Shown here: positions 1 through 8,965 of the stretch, piece after piece
Layout of the letters: each line of letters starts with the position of its first letter
Position numbering within the stretch: position 1 is the first letter of the stretch
Assembly (NCBI GenBank): GCA_002424045.1
Contig: DIPH01000013.1
Span: 1 to 48,566, forward strand
Direction: 5' to 3'
Origin: Firmicutes bacterium UBA5493
GTDB taxonomy: Bacteria; Bacillota; Limnochordia; Darwinibacteriales; Darwinibacteriaceae
Length of the DNA: 48,566 nt
Translations under genes and position numbers: made by a program
The notes under the pieces: generated by a model
What the model was told of the DNA's origin: nothing
The model's database searches: none
The model's input: only the letters and a program-made list of their open reading frames with translations

Positions 1-216
1 ATATTAAAGTGATGCTTTGCACTGCCCATCACACTTCGCCTCCCTTGTTAAACTTTTCTCTATTTATTCGTTTTCAGAGTACCACCGAATACTTCCCTTG
101 TCAAGATTCGACACGGTTCACCCCTTCCCTCTATTTAGCCCTTGTTTAGGCAGGAAATGTCCCGTCCAGGCGGAAGAATATTCTAATAACCCAACATTAG
201 GAAGGGATGAAGTGAT
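1..216. other. Upstream region of the S9 peptidase gene
   Basis: No gene is supported here. The last 20 bases hold a purine-rich ribosome binding site (AGGAAGGGATGA, starting at 199) for the TTG start at 217. I see no convincing -35/-10 pair and no terminator. Confidence 0.4.
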
Positions 217-2223
217 TTGGAAAAACTACGCCTCGACGATTTTACAAAGTACAAGTTTCTCTCTGGTATCGAACATAATCCAAGTGGAACGCACGCTTGT
301 TTTGTCACCCATGAGGCTAACATGGACGAAAATGGATACTCCTCCAACCTCTGGGTCTATGATGTAGCAAAAGAAAGTTCCTTTCAGCTAACGGCTCTAG
401 GCAAAGAACGCTCCTTCACTTGGCTCAGCGATGACGAACTCCTCTTTGCGGCCACCCGTAACTCCAAGGATCAAGAACGCCAGAAAAAGGGGGAAGACTT
501 CACCGTATTCTATAAGATCAACATCCATGGCGGTGAAGCACTTGAAGCGTTCAGAGTGTCTATGCGCGTCCAGAACCTCGAGCCCCTCAGGGACGACTGT
601 TTTCTTCTAACCTGTACCTATAATCCAAAGCGACAAGATCTAAGCTCCCTCTCGGAAGAAGAGAAAGCAACAGAACTGAAACGGCGTGAAGAAGAAAAGG
701 ACTACGAAGTCCTTGAAGAAATCCCCTATTGGAGTAATGGTCAAGGCTTCATCAGCGGCAACCGCTCTCGGCTATATCTCTTCGATGGAAACAGCAACTC
801 CTTCGAAGCCCTCACCGAAGATACCTTGCAGGTTTCAGATCTTCAATTAAATGAAGATAAAACCAAAGCTGTTTTTATTGGCTCAGACTATACTGGCATG
901 ATGCCCCTTAGCAACGCTCTTTATCTGATCGATCTTCAGACGAAGCAGATACGCAAGATTACACCCGATGAAGAGTTTGCTTATTCTTCTGCTTATTTCT
1001 TAAGCGATCAAGAACTCCTCTGTAGAGGAAACGCGGGGGAACACTTTGGCCTCAATGAAAATGCCCGTTTTTACTTAGTTGATTTAAAGGATGGTAGCAA
1101 AAAGCTCTTAACGCCAGATTTTGACCGTTCTGCCTATAGTTCGGTGGGTTCCGATTGTCGTTATGGCGGTGGTAGAGGGATGGTTTTAGATGCAGGATTC
1201 CTTTATTTCACCACTACCGAAGGGGAGAGCTCCTATCTACACCGTATTGACAAGACGGGAAGCATCGAGAGAATCTCTACCGCAACCGGTTCTGTCGATT
1301 CCTTCAGCGTAAAAGACGGAGAGATCCTCCTAATTGCACTCCGTGATTTGAAGTTGCAGGAGCTTTACGAGCTCAAAGACGGACAAGAAACACAGCTCAC
1401 CGCCTTCAATGACTGGGTGAACGAAGAGCGCAAACTCTCACAGCCAGAGGCACTAAGTTTTGTGACAGCCCCTGGCGTTACCTGTGAAGGTTGGGTACTC
1501 AAACCCGTGGATTTCGTCGAAGGACAAAAATACCCAGCCATCTTGAACATCCACGGCGGACCTAAGACGGTCTACGGAACGGTCTTTTTCCATGAAATGC
1601 AGTACTGGGCGAACCAGGGCTACTTTGTCTTCTTCTGCAATCCCCGGGGCAGTGACGGTAAGGGCAATGAATTTGCCGATATTCGCGGGCAATACGGCAC
1701 CATTGACTATGATGACCTGATGCGCTTCACTCATTTGGTGTTGGAGACGTATCCAGAAATTGACGCCGAGCGCGTAGGAGTTACGGGCGGATCCTATGGT
1801 GGTTTTATGACCAACTGGATCATCGGCCACACGAACCGCTTTAAAGCGGCTGCTTCACAGCGTAGTATCAGCAACTGGATTTCCATGGGTTACACCACAG
1901 ACATTGGCTACTACTTTGCACCCGATCAGGTAGCTGCTACTCCTTGGACCGACCATGAAAAACTGTGGCATCATTCGCCCCTGAAGTATGCAGATCGCGT
2001 CAAGACCCCTACGCTCTTCATCCATTCTGAAGAGGACTATCGTTGCTGGTTGCCTGAAGGTTTGCAGATGTTTACAGCTCTAAAGTACCACGGCGTAGAA
2101 TCAAGGCTTTGTATGTTCCGAGGTGAAAACCACGAGCTCAGCCGCGGTGGAAAACCAAAACACCGTATTCGTCGCCTCAAAGAAATCACAACCTGGTTCG
2201 ACCGCTTCTTAAGAGGGCAGTAG
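217..2223 (+). CDS. S9 family (prolyl oligopeptidase-type) serine peptidase
   Basis: This 668-residue protein has the architecture of S9C acylaminoacyl-peptidase-like enzymes: an N-terminal beta-propeller (about 1-410) with repeated short beta-strand blocks, and a C-terminal alpha/beta hydrolase domain (about 420-668). The nucleophile is Ser526 in GGSYGG. The oxyanion region is HGGP near 447, and the other triad residues are probably Asp607 (in HSEEDYRC) and His639 (in GENHELS). It has no signal peptide and is probably a cytoplasmic peptidase acting on short peptides or N-acylated peptides. The start is a TTG preceded by a good Shine-Dalgarno sequence. It is transcribed away from the neighbouring hydrogenase operon and convergent with it. 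The exact substrate cannot be read from the sequence. Confidence 0.93.
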   Translation: MEKLRLDDFTKYKFLSGIEHNPSGTHACFVTHEANMDENGYSSNLWVYDVAKESSFQLTALGKERSFTWLSDDELLFAATRNSKDQERQKKGEDFTVFYKINIHGGEALEAFRVSMRVQNLEPLRDDCFLLTCTYNPKRQDLSSLSEEEKATELKRREEEKDYEVLEEIPYWSNGQGFISGNRSRLYLFDGNSNSFEALTEDTLQVSDLQLNEDKTKAVFIGSDYTGMMPLSNALYLIDLQTKQIRKITPDEEFAYSSAYFLSDQELLCRGNAGEHFGLNENARFYLVDLKDGSKKLLTPDFDRSAYSSVGSDCRYGGGRGMVLDAGFLYFTTTEGESSYLHRIDKTGSIERISTATGSVDSFSVKDGEILLIALRDLKLQELYELKDGQETQLTAFNDWVNEERKLSQPEALSFVTAPGVTCEGWVLKPVDFVEGQKYPAILNIHGGPKTVYGTVFFHEMQYWANQGYFVFFCNPRGSDGKGNEFADIRGQYGTIDYDDLMRFTHLVLETYPEIDAERVGVTGGSYGGFMTNWIIGHTNRFKAAASQRSISNWISMGYTTDIGYYFAPDQVAATPWTDHEKLWHHSPLKYADRVKTPTLFIHSEEDYRCWLPEGLQMFTALKYHGVESRLCMFRGENHELSRGGKPKHRIRRLKEITTWFDRFLRGQ

Positions 2224-2239
2224 TTTGCAAGATCACAGT

Positions 2240-2261
2240 GGGACCTGCACTAGCAGGTCCC
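2240..2261 (+). terminator. Inverted repeat, probable (bidirectional) terminator
   Basis: A perfect 9-bp stem (GGGACCTGC / GCAGGTCCC) with a 4-base loop lies 17 bases after the peptidase stop, between two convergent transcription units. There is no long T run, so intrinsic termination is only likely. Confidence 0.5.
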
Positions 2262-2359
2262 TTCCTAAAGAGGTTCTTAAAGTGGAATCCGTGTACTTCC
2301 CCTGGAACAGGCTGTTTGAAATCGCCCTGAGCACAACCTTAGAGCTCACAGAGGGAGAC

Positions 2360-3286
2360 CTAGAGTAGGTCCTCTACCTTGATGCGTCTGCGGATGAGTC
2401 CTTCCTTGTATAAAAACTCCATCGTCTCTTGGAGCTCTGAGAGATGCTTGTTCGTCAGTTCGGCGCTGAAGGTGTACTTCTCGGCTACCGCTTCCACAAT
2501 CCCGATGGGAAGATTCAATTCAGAGGCTGCCAGCTTTAGGACCTCTTCCCGATTATCCTGGATGTATTCCAGGCTCCTAAGATGGGCCTTCTTGTACGCT
2601 TCAACCTCCCCACTCTGCAAGAGCGACGTCGTCGTCACAGAAAGCGTCAGCCCACTAATGAGGCCTTCCCCGTCTCGCAGAACCTCAATGGCCCCGTTTT
2701 GGACAAGGCGCGACATCACGGGTTCTACGACCATGGTGGCATCGACCTGACCACTTTGCAAAGCTGCAATACCGTCTGGAACCAATAAGTTGACGAGCTC
2801 AACATCTCGTAGGGTCAATCCCTGTTCAGCGAGGATCTTTCCTAGAAGTACATGCACTTCCGTTCCGATGGGCACGGCGATCTTCTTACCGCGCAGATCA
2901 GATACTCCAAGGGAGCCTGGGCGTACGGCCAAAGCAAAGGCAGATGGCGCCTGACTATACGAACCTATAATCTTAATATCCCTACCGCCTGCCTTGGAGA
3001 CAATGGTGGATGTGGCTCCCATCACAGGAGCGATATCAAGACTCCCTGCAGCCATGGCCTCCGTCATGGCATGCCCAACTCCAAAGGAGTGGTAGTGGAC
3101 GTCATAGCCTTCCTGAATGAGGAGTCTTTGCGTCTTCTCTACTAAGCATGGCAGGTTGAAGGGTAGTGCGTTGTAAGCCACATCAAGTCTGGGCTCTTGA
3201 GCCTCCATAAAGGGTGCGAAGCCCAAACCCACCATAATGATCAAGACCCAAAACAACCCTTTTTTCCATACATTCTTCAATTTCAT
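2360..3286 (-). CDS. ABC transporter substrate-binding protein, SsuA/TauA (NitT/TauT) family
   Basis: About 308 residues. A Sec signal peptide (KNVWKKGLF followed by a hydrophobic core, cleavage probably after FMEA) is followed by a periplasmic-binding-protein fold of the SsuA/NMT1-like type, with the family pattern GVGHAMTEAMAAGSLDIAPV and a GKKIAVPIGT segment. These proteins deliver small organic anions or pyrimidine-like compounds to a permease. The chosen ATG at 3286 overlaps the TGA of the ATPase gene (ATGA), indicating translational coupling. There is no lipobox cysteine, unusual for a monoderm Gram-positive. It is the last gene of the hydCBA-transporter operon. The ligand cannot be predicted. 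Confidence 0.88.
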   Translation of the reverse strand: MKLKNVWKKGLFWVLIIMVGLGFAPFMEAQEPRLDVAYNALPFNLPCLVEKTQRLLIQEGYDVHYHSFGVGHAMTEAMAAGSLDIAPVMGATSTIVSKAGGRDIKIIGSYSQAPSAFALAVRPGSLGVSDLRGKKIAVPIGTEVHVLLGKILAEQGLTLRDVELVNLLVPDGIAALQSGQVDATMVVEPVMSRLVQNGAIEVLRDGEGLISGLTLSVTTTSLLQSGEVEAYKKAHLRSLEYIQDNREEVLKLAASELNLPIGIVEAVAEKYTFSAELTNKHLSELQETMEFLYKEGLIRRRIKVEDLL

Positions 3287-3984
3287 CCCTCCATCCAAGC
3301 TAACACCTGAGGCTTGAGAGCTTCACGGTCTTCTAAACACATAAGGGGCGTGTCACGCAGTATTCTTCCTGGACGTTTACTCAAGACCAGAAGCCGTGTG
3401 CCCAGAGCCAAGGCCTCTTCGATGTCATGGGTGACCAAGATACAGGTAACCCCTTCCTTCTTCCAAATCCCGCGCAGTTCACCCTGGAGCTTGCTGCGGA
3501 GCTTCTGATCCAAATTGGCTAAGGGTTCATCTAGGAGAAGCAGATTAGGTCTGGGAGCTAAAGCCCTTGCCAAAGCCACTCGGCTGGCCATGCCCCCTGA
3601 TAAATCATGTGGTAGAGCGTCACCAAAACCCTGCAAATCCATGGTCTCCAAGAGTTCCTCAGAACGATTTCCCGCCAGACCGATGTTTTCTCGTACTGTA
3701 AGCCAAGGAAACAAGCGGGGATCTTGAAAAACAAGACCCCGCTCTAAACTGGGTTTGCTTACAAGTTGGCCATTGTGCAAGCACTCCCCTGTACTTGGTG
3801 TAATGAGTCCTGCAATGATGCGCAGTAACGTCGATTTGCCGCATCCACTAGGACCAATAATGCTAAGAAACTCACCCTTCTGGACGGTGAAACTCACTTC
3901 ACCTAGGGCTTCTAGGGTATTTTCCTCATCGTCACGCCTAAACCTCTTGGAGACTTGGCGCAGTTCGAGAAGCGCACTTGGCAT
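3283..3984 (-). CDS. ABC transporter ATP-binding protein, SsuB/TauB family
   Basis: A 233-residue nucleotide-binding subunit with Walker A GPSGCGKST, Q-loop region (VFQDPRLFPW), signature LSGGM, Walker B LLLLDEP and the switch histidine in VTHDIEEA. It powers import by the adjacent permease. I chose ATG 3984, which has an AGAGGTGA ribosome binding site; a GTG three codons upstream is possible. It overlaps the end of the permease gene by about 47 bases and the start of the binding-protein gene by 4 bases, so the three genes form one translationally coupled unit. Confidence 0.92.
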   Translation of the reverse strand: MPSALLELRQVSKRFRRDDEENTLEALGEVSFTVQKGEFLSIIGPSGCGKSTLLRIIAGLITPSTGECLHNGQLVSKPSLERGLVFQDPRLFPWLTVRENIGLAGNRSEELLETMDLQGFGDALPHDLSGGMASRVALARALAPRPNLLLLDEPLANLDQKLRSKLQGELRGIWKKEGVTCILVTHDIEEALALGTRLLVLSKRPGRILRDTPLMCLEDREALKPQVLAWMEG

Positions 3985-4753
3985 CCCTCTCACCTCTTCC
4001 TACCCTCTTAGCAGAGCGCCACATGGGAATCAGGTGGTTTTCCAGAGTGATAAAGGCTGCATCGATCAGAATGCCCATGAAGCCAATCACAAGAATTCCT
4101 ACAAACATCTCATCCACCCTAGCTAGTGATCGGGCCGTCATCACCAAGTAACCAAGGCCACTTGTGGAGGCCAACATTTCAGCTGCCACAATGGCCCTCC
4201 AGCTCATACCCATCCCCAGCCGGAGACCGGTAAAAACCGATCCCCAACTGCCGGGGATGACTAAGTTTCTCAGAGTTTTCCAGGGAGAGAGACAAAGGAC
4301 CCTGCTGACTTCAAAGTAGTCCTGAGGGATTTCTTGCACTCCTAGGGCCCCGTTAACGATGATGGGAAAGATGGCGGCATAGAAGATTACTGCAAGTTTT
4401 GGCGCCTCCCCGATGCCAAACCACAGCAAAAAAACGGGAATCAGGGCTGTGGGGGGAATCTGCCGCAAAAAATGCAGCGTAGGCCCAAACCACTCCCGGC
4501 TCTGGGGCACGCAGCCCATGAGAATACCTATGGGCACGCCGACCAAAGTAGCCAGTGCAAAACCTGCAAAAACCCGAAAGAGGCTGCTGCTCAAATGGGA
4601 CCACAACAAGCCTTCCCGGAAAAGGTAACCAAAGGTCTCCAGGACTTCGCCGAGAGAAGGCAAGATCTGACTATTTAACGTACCTGTGCACCCCAGTAGG
4701 ACCCAGACAAGCACAAGCCCTAGGGGAAACACTAAGCCTTTGGCCTTGGCCAT
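3938..4753 (-). CDS. ABC transporter permease, SsuC/TauC family
   Basis: This 271-residue integral membrane protein has about six hydrophobic segments and the BPD_transp_1 domain. The EAA loop is visible as VSRVLCLSPWKTLRNLVIPG around residues 150-170, the contact site for the ATPase. Its ATG lies 22 bases inside the end of hydA with its own ribosome binding site (AGAGGGG), so it is co-transcribed with the hydrogenase genes. That arrangement is the notable point, because SsuABC-like importers normally sit with sulfonate, taurine or thiamine-precursor genes and none of these is visible here. Confidence 0.92.
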   Translation of the reverse strand: MAKAKGLVFPLGLVLVWVLLGCTGTLNSQILPSLGEVLETFGYLFREGLLWSHLSSSLFRVFAGFALATLVGVPIGILMGCVPQSREWFGPTLHFLRQIPPTALIPVFLLWFGIGEAPKLAVIFYAAIFPIIVNGALGVQEIPQDYFEVSRVLCLSPWKTLRNLVIPGSWGSVFTGLRLGMGMSWRAIVAAEMLASTSGLGYLVMTARSLARVDEMFVGILVIGFMGILIDAAFITLENHLIPMWRSAKRVGRGERDAKCASRTAPSLQEV

Positions 4754-6468
4754 AAAGAACCCCTCTCTCGATAGCTGGTGTGCAAAACCTCATGGGCGGT
4801 CTCGCTGCCCGGTTCAGTAAGCCACTTTTCATAGATCGTCAGAACATCTGGATTCTGCTGTGATTTATGGAGTGGAGTCACCACATCATCGTGGTACAAA
4901 CCTGCCCCACGCTCCTGCCTTACTTTGCGATTGACATTGGTGATGGGTTGGCCGGCGCCCCCAATACAACCTCCGGGACAGGCCATGACTTCGATGAGAT
5001 CAAAGTGAACTTTGCCTGCCTTAAGATCATCTAAGACCGCCTTGGCATTGGCGAGACCATGAACCACACCTAGAGTTAGACCTTGACCTTGAAGGTCCAG
5101 TTCCCATTTGCGCATCCCGTTATAGCCCCTTACTTCCGTAAAGGCAACATTCTCAAGTTCGGTCTCGGTAATTCTCTCATAACCTAGGCGCAATACGGCC
5201 TCCGATACCCCACCTGTTACTCCAAAAATCACGCCTGCGCCGGTTACATGACCAAAGGGGTGATCAGGCGGCATGTCCGGTAAAGAGACATAGTCAATAC
5301 CCGCCTCTTTGATCATCCGGGCTAATTCTTGGGTGGTTAGAACCAAGTCTACATCAGGCACACCCTCTGTGGTAAATTCTTCTCTGGACGCTTCGAATTT
5401 TTTGGCGGTGCAAGGCATGACGCTGATCATATATAGATCCTCTGGTTTCTTGCCGAGTTCTTTGGCGTAGAACTTCTTGATCAGCGATCCCATCATCTGC
5501 TGTGGTGAGCGGCAGGTGGATAGATGGGGAAGAAATTCAGGATAAAACTGTTCCGCAAATTTCACCCAAGCCGGGCAGCAAGAGGTAAACTGCGGAAGTT
5601 TCTCCCCAGACTGCACCCTTTCCAGAAACTCCTCTGTTTCTTCTAAAACAGTGAGATCCGCTGTAAAGGCTGTATCGAATACCTTATCGGCCCCTAAAGT
5701 ACGCAAAGCAGAAATAAGCTGACCCATGGTGCTTTCGCCAGGTGTCATCCCAAACTCCTCACCAAGGGATACCCGCACGGCCGGAGCAACTTGGACCACC
5801 ACTGTCTTGTTTTCATCGTTTAGAGCCTTCCAGGCCTCTTGCATTTGAGGTTTTATCACTAAAGCCCCCGTTGGACAAATGGCCGCGCACTGCCCGCAGT
5901 GCACGCAATCGGTGTGGGCCAAATCTTGATTAAACGCCGTAGTTACCTGCATCTTCGCGCCTCGATGGGCAAAGCCGTAGACACCGATACCCTGGACTTC
6001 TCCACACATACGTACACATTCTCCGCAAAGAATGCACTTGTTGGGATCCCGGACCAAAATGGAACTCGTGTCAATGGGCAGGTGATCCGTGCGTTCGTGT
6101 TTGAAACGCAGATCGGAAATCCCAAAGCGATTGGAGAGGTCCTGCAAAGAGCAATGACCGCTCCGGGAGCAACTGGTACATTCTCGATCATGACGACTCA
6201 GTAAGAGCTCCAAGGCCATCCTTCTCAAACGCCGCAAAACAGCCGTATTAGTCTTGACCACCATGCCTGATTCAGGAGGTGTATGGCAAGCGGCCACAAC
6301 TCCCCGGCCCGCAACTTCCACCATGCACAGCCGACAAGCCCCGTGCAGGGATAACTCGGGATGATAACACAGGGTGGGCAAGTCGATCCCAGCATTTTGA
6401 ACGACCTCTAATAGACTCTTCTCTCCATCTAAAGCTACGCTCTCACCATTCACTAGTAACCAGCCCAT
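4732..6468 (-). CDS. hydA: [FeFe] hydrogenase catalytic subunit, NAD-linked trimeric type (HydA)
   Basis: 578 residues from the ATG at 6468. In order: an N-terminal NuoG-like [2Fe-2S] domain (C34, C45, C48, C61), a His/Cys [4Fe-4S] motif (ECTSCSRSGHC), two ferredoxin-type [4Fe-4S] clusters (CILCGECVRMC and CVHCGQCAAICP), and the H-cluster domain with all three signatures: TSCCPAW, MPCTAKKFEASR and EVMACPGGCIGGAGQP. It catalyses H2 formation or uptake, and in the HydABC complex couples ferredoxin and NAD(H) (electron bifurcation in characterised homologues). The start overlaps the hydB stop (TAATG) behind GGAGGAG; an in-frame start 18 codons upstream lies inside hydB and is less likely. All active-site cysteines are present. 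No maturase genes (hydEFG) are in the window. Confidence 0.97.
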   Translation of the reverse strand: MGWLLVNGESVALDGEKSLLEVVQNAGIDLPTLCYHPELSLHGACRLCMVEVAGRGVVAACHTPPESGMVVKTNTAVLRRLRRMALELLLSRHDRECTSCSRSGHCSLQDLSNRFGISDLRFKHERTDHLPIDTSSILVRDPNKCILCGECVRMCGEVQGIGVYGFAHRGAKMQVTTAFNQDLAHTDCVHCGQCAAICPTGALVIKPQMQEAWKALNDENKTVVVQVAPAVRVSLGEEFGMTPGESTMGQLISALRTLGADKVFDTAFTADLTVLEETEEFLERVQSGEKLPQFTSCCPAWVKFAEQFYPEFLPHLSTCRSPQQMMGSLIKKFYAKELGKKPEDLYMISVMPCTAKKFEASREEFTTEGVPDVDLVLTTQELARMIKEAGIDYVSLPDMPPDHPFGHVTGAGVIFGVTGGVSEAVLRLGYERITETELENVAFTEVRGYNGMRKWELDLQGQGLTLGVVHGLANAKAVLDDLKAGKVHFDLIEVMACPGGCIGGAGQPITNVNRKVRQERGAGLYHDDVVTPLHKSQQNPDVLTIYEKWLTEPGSETAHEVLHTSYRERGSLWPRPKA

Positions 6469-8357
6469 TAGTACTCCTCCTCGATAGCACCAAACTTGCA
6501 GACAGAAAGGCACGCATCGCATTTAATGCATTTTTCTTGATTGATTTTGTAAGGTTCCTTACGGGAACCAGAAATGGCATTGACAGGGCATACCTTAACA
6601 CAGAGCCAGCAACTCCTACATTTCTCCTCACTGATCACCAGACGACGGAGATTGCGGCACACGCCAGAAGGACAGCGCTTGTCTACCACATGTGCCAGAT
6701 ACTCATCTCTGAAATTCGCTAGCGTAGATAAGACCGGGTTAGGAGCTGATTTCCCTAGACCACAGAGGGAACCAAGCTGTACTGTCTCACCTAGTTCAAT
6801 GAGTAGGTCTAGATCCTCTACTTGACCATGACCGTCCACGATGCGCTGCAAGATTTGCAGCATCTGCAGGGTCCCTTCTCGGCAGAACGTACACTTTCCA
6901 CAGGATTCATTTTGAATGAAATTCATAAAGAAGCGGGCTACCTCAACGACGCAAGTGTTTTCGTTCATGACGACCATCCCGCCGGATCCCATCATGGCCC
7001 CCACTTTTTTCAGGGAATCAAAGTCTACGGTGATCCCCATGTGTGACTCCGTCAAACACCCGCCGGATGGTCCTCCAATTTGCACACCCTTTAGCTGACG
7101 GCCGTCTCGGATTCCTCCCCCGATTGTATAGACGATATCCTCCAAGGTCTGACCCATGGGAACCTCGATCAGCCCTGTATTCTCCACTTCACCTGTGAGG
7201 GCAAAGGTCTTCGTTCCTGGGCTGTCCTCTGTCCCAATGGAGCGGAACCAATCCACACCTTTTAGTAAAATCTGACCCACATTGGCCAGGGTCTCCACAT
7301 TGTTGATCACCGTTGGCATACCCCAGAGCCCAGAGACGGCAGGAAATGGGGGCTTGGGCCTGGCCATGCCGCGCTCCCCTTCAATAGAGGCAATGAGGGC
7401 ACTCTCCTCGCCGCACACAAAAGCGCCGGCCCCTTCCTTCACACGAATCCTAAAGGAAAAGCCCGTTCCTAGAATGTTATCACCCAAAAGTCCGTACGCC
7501 GTTGCATCGGCTATGGTTTGCCGTAATCTTTGCACTGCAAGGGGATACTCCGCTCTGACGTAAATATAGCCTTCGTTCGCCCCAATGGCGTAGCCGGCAA
7601 TGAGCATCCCCTCGATGACGCTATGGGGATCGCCTTCCATAATGCTACGATCCATAAAGGCGCCAGGATCCCCTTCGTCGCCGTTACAGATCATGTACTT
7701 TTGATCCGCCTCTTGAGCCCCTGCAATAGCCCATTTACGGCCGGCGGGGAAACCTCCGCCTCCTCGTCCTCGTAAATTAGCCTGGAGGATCATTTCTATT
7801 ACTTCCTCCGGCGTAAGCTCCAGGGCATTGGCCAGGCCCTGGTAGCCTCCCCTTTGCATATATGAACGGATATCTTCAGGGTCAACAATCCCACAATTGG
7901 CCAAAGCCACCCGGGTTTGATTCTTATAAAAGGGAATCTCCTGTTCTTTCTGCAAAACAGCATGGGTACTAGGTTCGTGATAGCACAAATGGGTGACGAC
8001 TGTCTTTGCTTCTACGGCATCCACGATTTCCGACACATCATCTCCATCAGCCTTAACCTTCGTATACAAGATTCCTTCAGGTTCCACCCGGACGAGTGGA
8101 CCCAATTGGCATAAACCCTGACATCCACTATTAACTGCGATCACACCGTCTTTTTCGCCTTCTTCTTCCAGGAGGCAATCCACGGTGGTGTGTAAGTTAC
8201 GTTTCTTCAGCTCCCGGACAAGAGCTTCATAGACCTGGAGCGAACCGCTGGCCACACATCCCGGTCCAGCACAAACCACAAGCCGGGCCTTGGCCCTTTG
8301 CAGAGCTTGACCGTACCGTTCCTGCAGTGTAATCATGTCTTGGCGACTCTTAATCAT
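6468..8357 (-). CDS. hydB: NADH-dependent [FeFe] hydrogenase, NuoF-like flavoprotein subunit (HydB)
   Basis: 629 residues. A thioredoxin-like [2Fe-2S] domain (about 25-120, VCAGPGC and NSGCQGLC) precedes a NuoF core with the glycine-rich GRGGGGFPAGRKW and the CNGDEGDPGAFMDR segment for FMN/NADH, then the [4Fe-4S] motif ESCGKCTFCREG. The C-terminus carries a two-cluster ferredoxin domain (CRSCWLCVKVCP and CIKCDACLSVC). It is the NADH- and flavin-binding hub of the HydABC complex. The start overlaps the end of hydC by 8 bases and has an AGGAGGG ribosome binding site; the stop overlaps the hydA start by one base. Confidence 0.96.
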   Translation of the reverse strand: MIKSRQDMITLQERYGQALQRAKARLVVCAGPGCVASGSLQVYEALVRELKKRNLHTTVDCLLEEEGEKDGVIAVNSGCQGLCQLGPLVRVEPEGILYTKVKADGDDVSEIVDAVEAKTVVTHLCYHEPSTHAVLQKEQEIPFYKNQTRVALANCGIVDPEDIRSYMQRGGYQGLANALELTPEEVIEMILQANLRGRGGGGFPAGRKWAIAGAQEADQKYMICNGDEGDPGAFMDRSIMEGDPHSVIEGMLIAGYAIGANEGYIYVRAEYPLAVQRLRQTIADATAYGLLGDNILGTGFSFRIRVKEGAGAFVCGEESALIASIEGERGMARPKPPFPAVSGLWGMPTVINNVETLANVGQILLKGVDWFRSIGTEDSPGTKTFALTGEVENTGLIEVPMGQTLEDIVYTIGGGIRDGRQLKGVQIGGPSGGCLTESHMGITVDFDSLKKVGAMMGSGGMVVMNENTCVVEVARFFMNFIQNESCGKCTFCREGTLQMLQILQRIVDGHGQVEDLDLLIELGETVQLGSLCGLGKSAPNPVLSTLANFRDEYLAHVVDKRCPSGVCRNLRRLVISEEKCRSCWLCVKVCPVNAISGSRKEPYKINQEKCIKCDACLSVCKFGAIEEEY

Positions 8358-8868
8358 GCTGAGAGCCCTCCTGTTCTAGGGTATCAATGATGATGTTAAT
8401 AGCATCGGCTGTCACATGGCCATACACCTGATCGTTAATGGTGATGACCGGAGCCAATACGCAGGCACCCAGGCAAGCCACGGTTTCCACCGTATACATG
8501 CGATTTTCCGTTGTGGACCTACCGTCTTCCAGGTTCACTCGCTTGCGCAGTGCATCATAAACAGGAATGGATCCGCGAACGTGACATGCAGTGCCGTCGC
8601 AGACTTTGATCACGTACTTCCCCTTCGGTTCTAGGGAGAATTGCGCGTAAAAGGTGGCCACCCCATAAACGGTCGCTGTAGAAAGCCCTAGGGCAGCAGC
8701 AACATGGGTGATGGCCTCTTCGGAAAGATGACGGTATTTCTCTTGTACCGCCTGCAATATGGGAACTAGTGCAGCTGTGCTCGTTCCTGTTTCAGCCAGA
8801 ACTGCGCTGAAAAAATCGGGATCAAAGTCGGTTTCCAGCGTTTCTGTGCCCAAGACAGTTGTGTTCAT
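8350..8868 (-). CDS. hydC: NADH-dependent [FeFe] hydrogenase, NuoE-like [2Fe-2S] subunit (HydC)
   Basis: About 172 residues with the NuoE thioredoxin-like fold. The [2Fe-2S] ligands are in CDGTACHVRGS and ETVACLGACVLAP. It opens the hydCBA-transporter operon. I chose the ATG at 8868 (MNTTVLG), with AAGGGGTG in front; the in-frame extension to 8934 would run through the presumed promoter and operator and reads as non-coding. The protein relays electrons between NADH/flavin in HydB and the rest of the complex. Confidence 0.95.
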   Translation of the reverse strand: MNTTVLGTETLETDFDPDFFSAVLAETGTSTAALVPILQAVQEKYRHLSEEAITHVAAALGLSTATVYGVATFYAQFSLEPKGKYVIKVCDGTACHVRGSIPVYDALRKRVNLEDGRSTTENRMYTVETVACLGACVLAPVITINDQVYGHVTADAINIIIDTLEQEGSQHD

Positions 8869-8891
8869 TGGAGTCACACCCCTTCGGTCTT

Positions 8892-8909
8892 TTGTGAATA
8901 TCTTGTCAA
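8892..8909 (-). promoter_or_regulatory. Rex-like operator, promoter-proximal
   Basis: The 18-mer TTGTGAATATCTTGTCAA matches the Rex palindrome type TTGTGAA-N4-TTCACAA at 12 of 14 arm positions. It covers the expected transcription start of hydC and lies 24 bases before the start codon. Rex is the NADH/NAD redox repressor that controls fermentation and hydrogenase genes in many Bacillota. Assignment is by eye; no rex gene is in the window. Confidence 0.5.
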
Positions 8910-8914
8910 TCCAC

Positions 8915-8923
8915 ATTGTATCA
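8915..8923 (-). promoter_or_regulatory. Extended -10 promoter element for the hyd operon
   Basis: On the minus strand TGATACAAT gives an extended -10 (TGN-TACAAT) 47 bases before the hydC ATG. A -35 match 17 bases further up is poor. It lies between the two Rex-like sites. Confidence 0.45.
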
Positions 8924-8947
8924 TATTTCAACAACTATTTGTTCGAA

Positions 8948-8965
8948 TTGACAATAAATTAACAA
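8948..8965 (-). promoter_or_regulatory. Rex-like operator, promoter-distal
   Basis: On the minus strand TTGTTAATTTATTGTCAA matches the consensus TTGTTAA-N4-TTAACAA at 12 of 14 arm positions. It lies about 40-57 bases upstream of the inferred start point. The imperfect arm (TTGTCAA) is the same as in the proximal site. Confidence 0.5.

Noticed and set aside
17..367. 116-codon frame at the window start
   Set aside because: Overlaps the start of the S9 peptidase in another frame, lacks a ribosome binding site and shows no domain.
8869..8934. Longer N-terminus for HydC
   Set aside because: The added 22 codons cover the -10 element and a Rex-like site and have no NuoE similarity.
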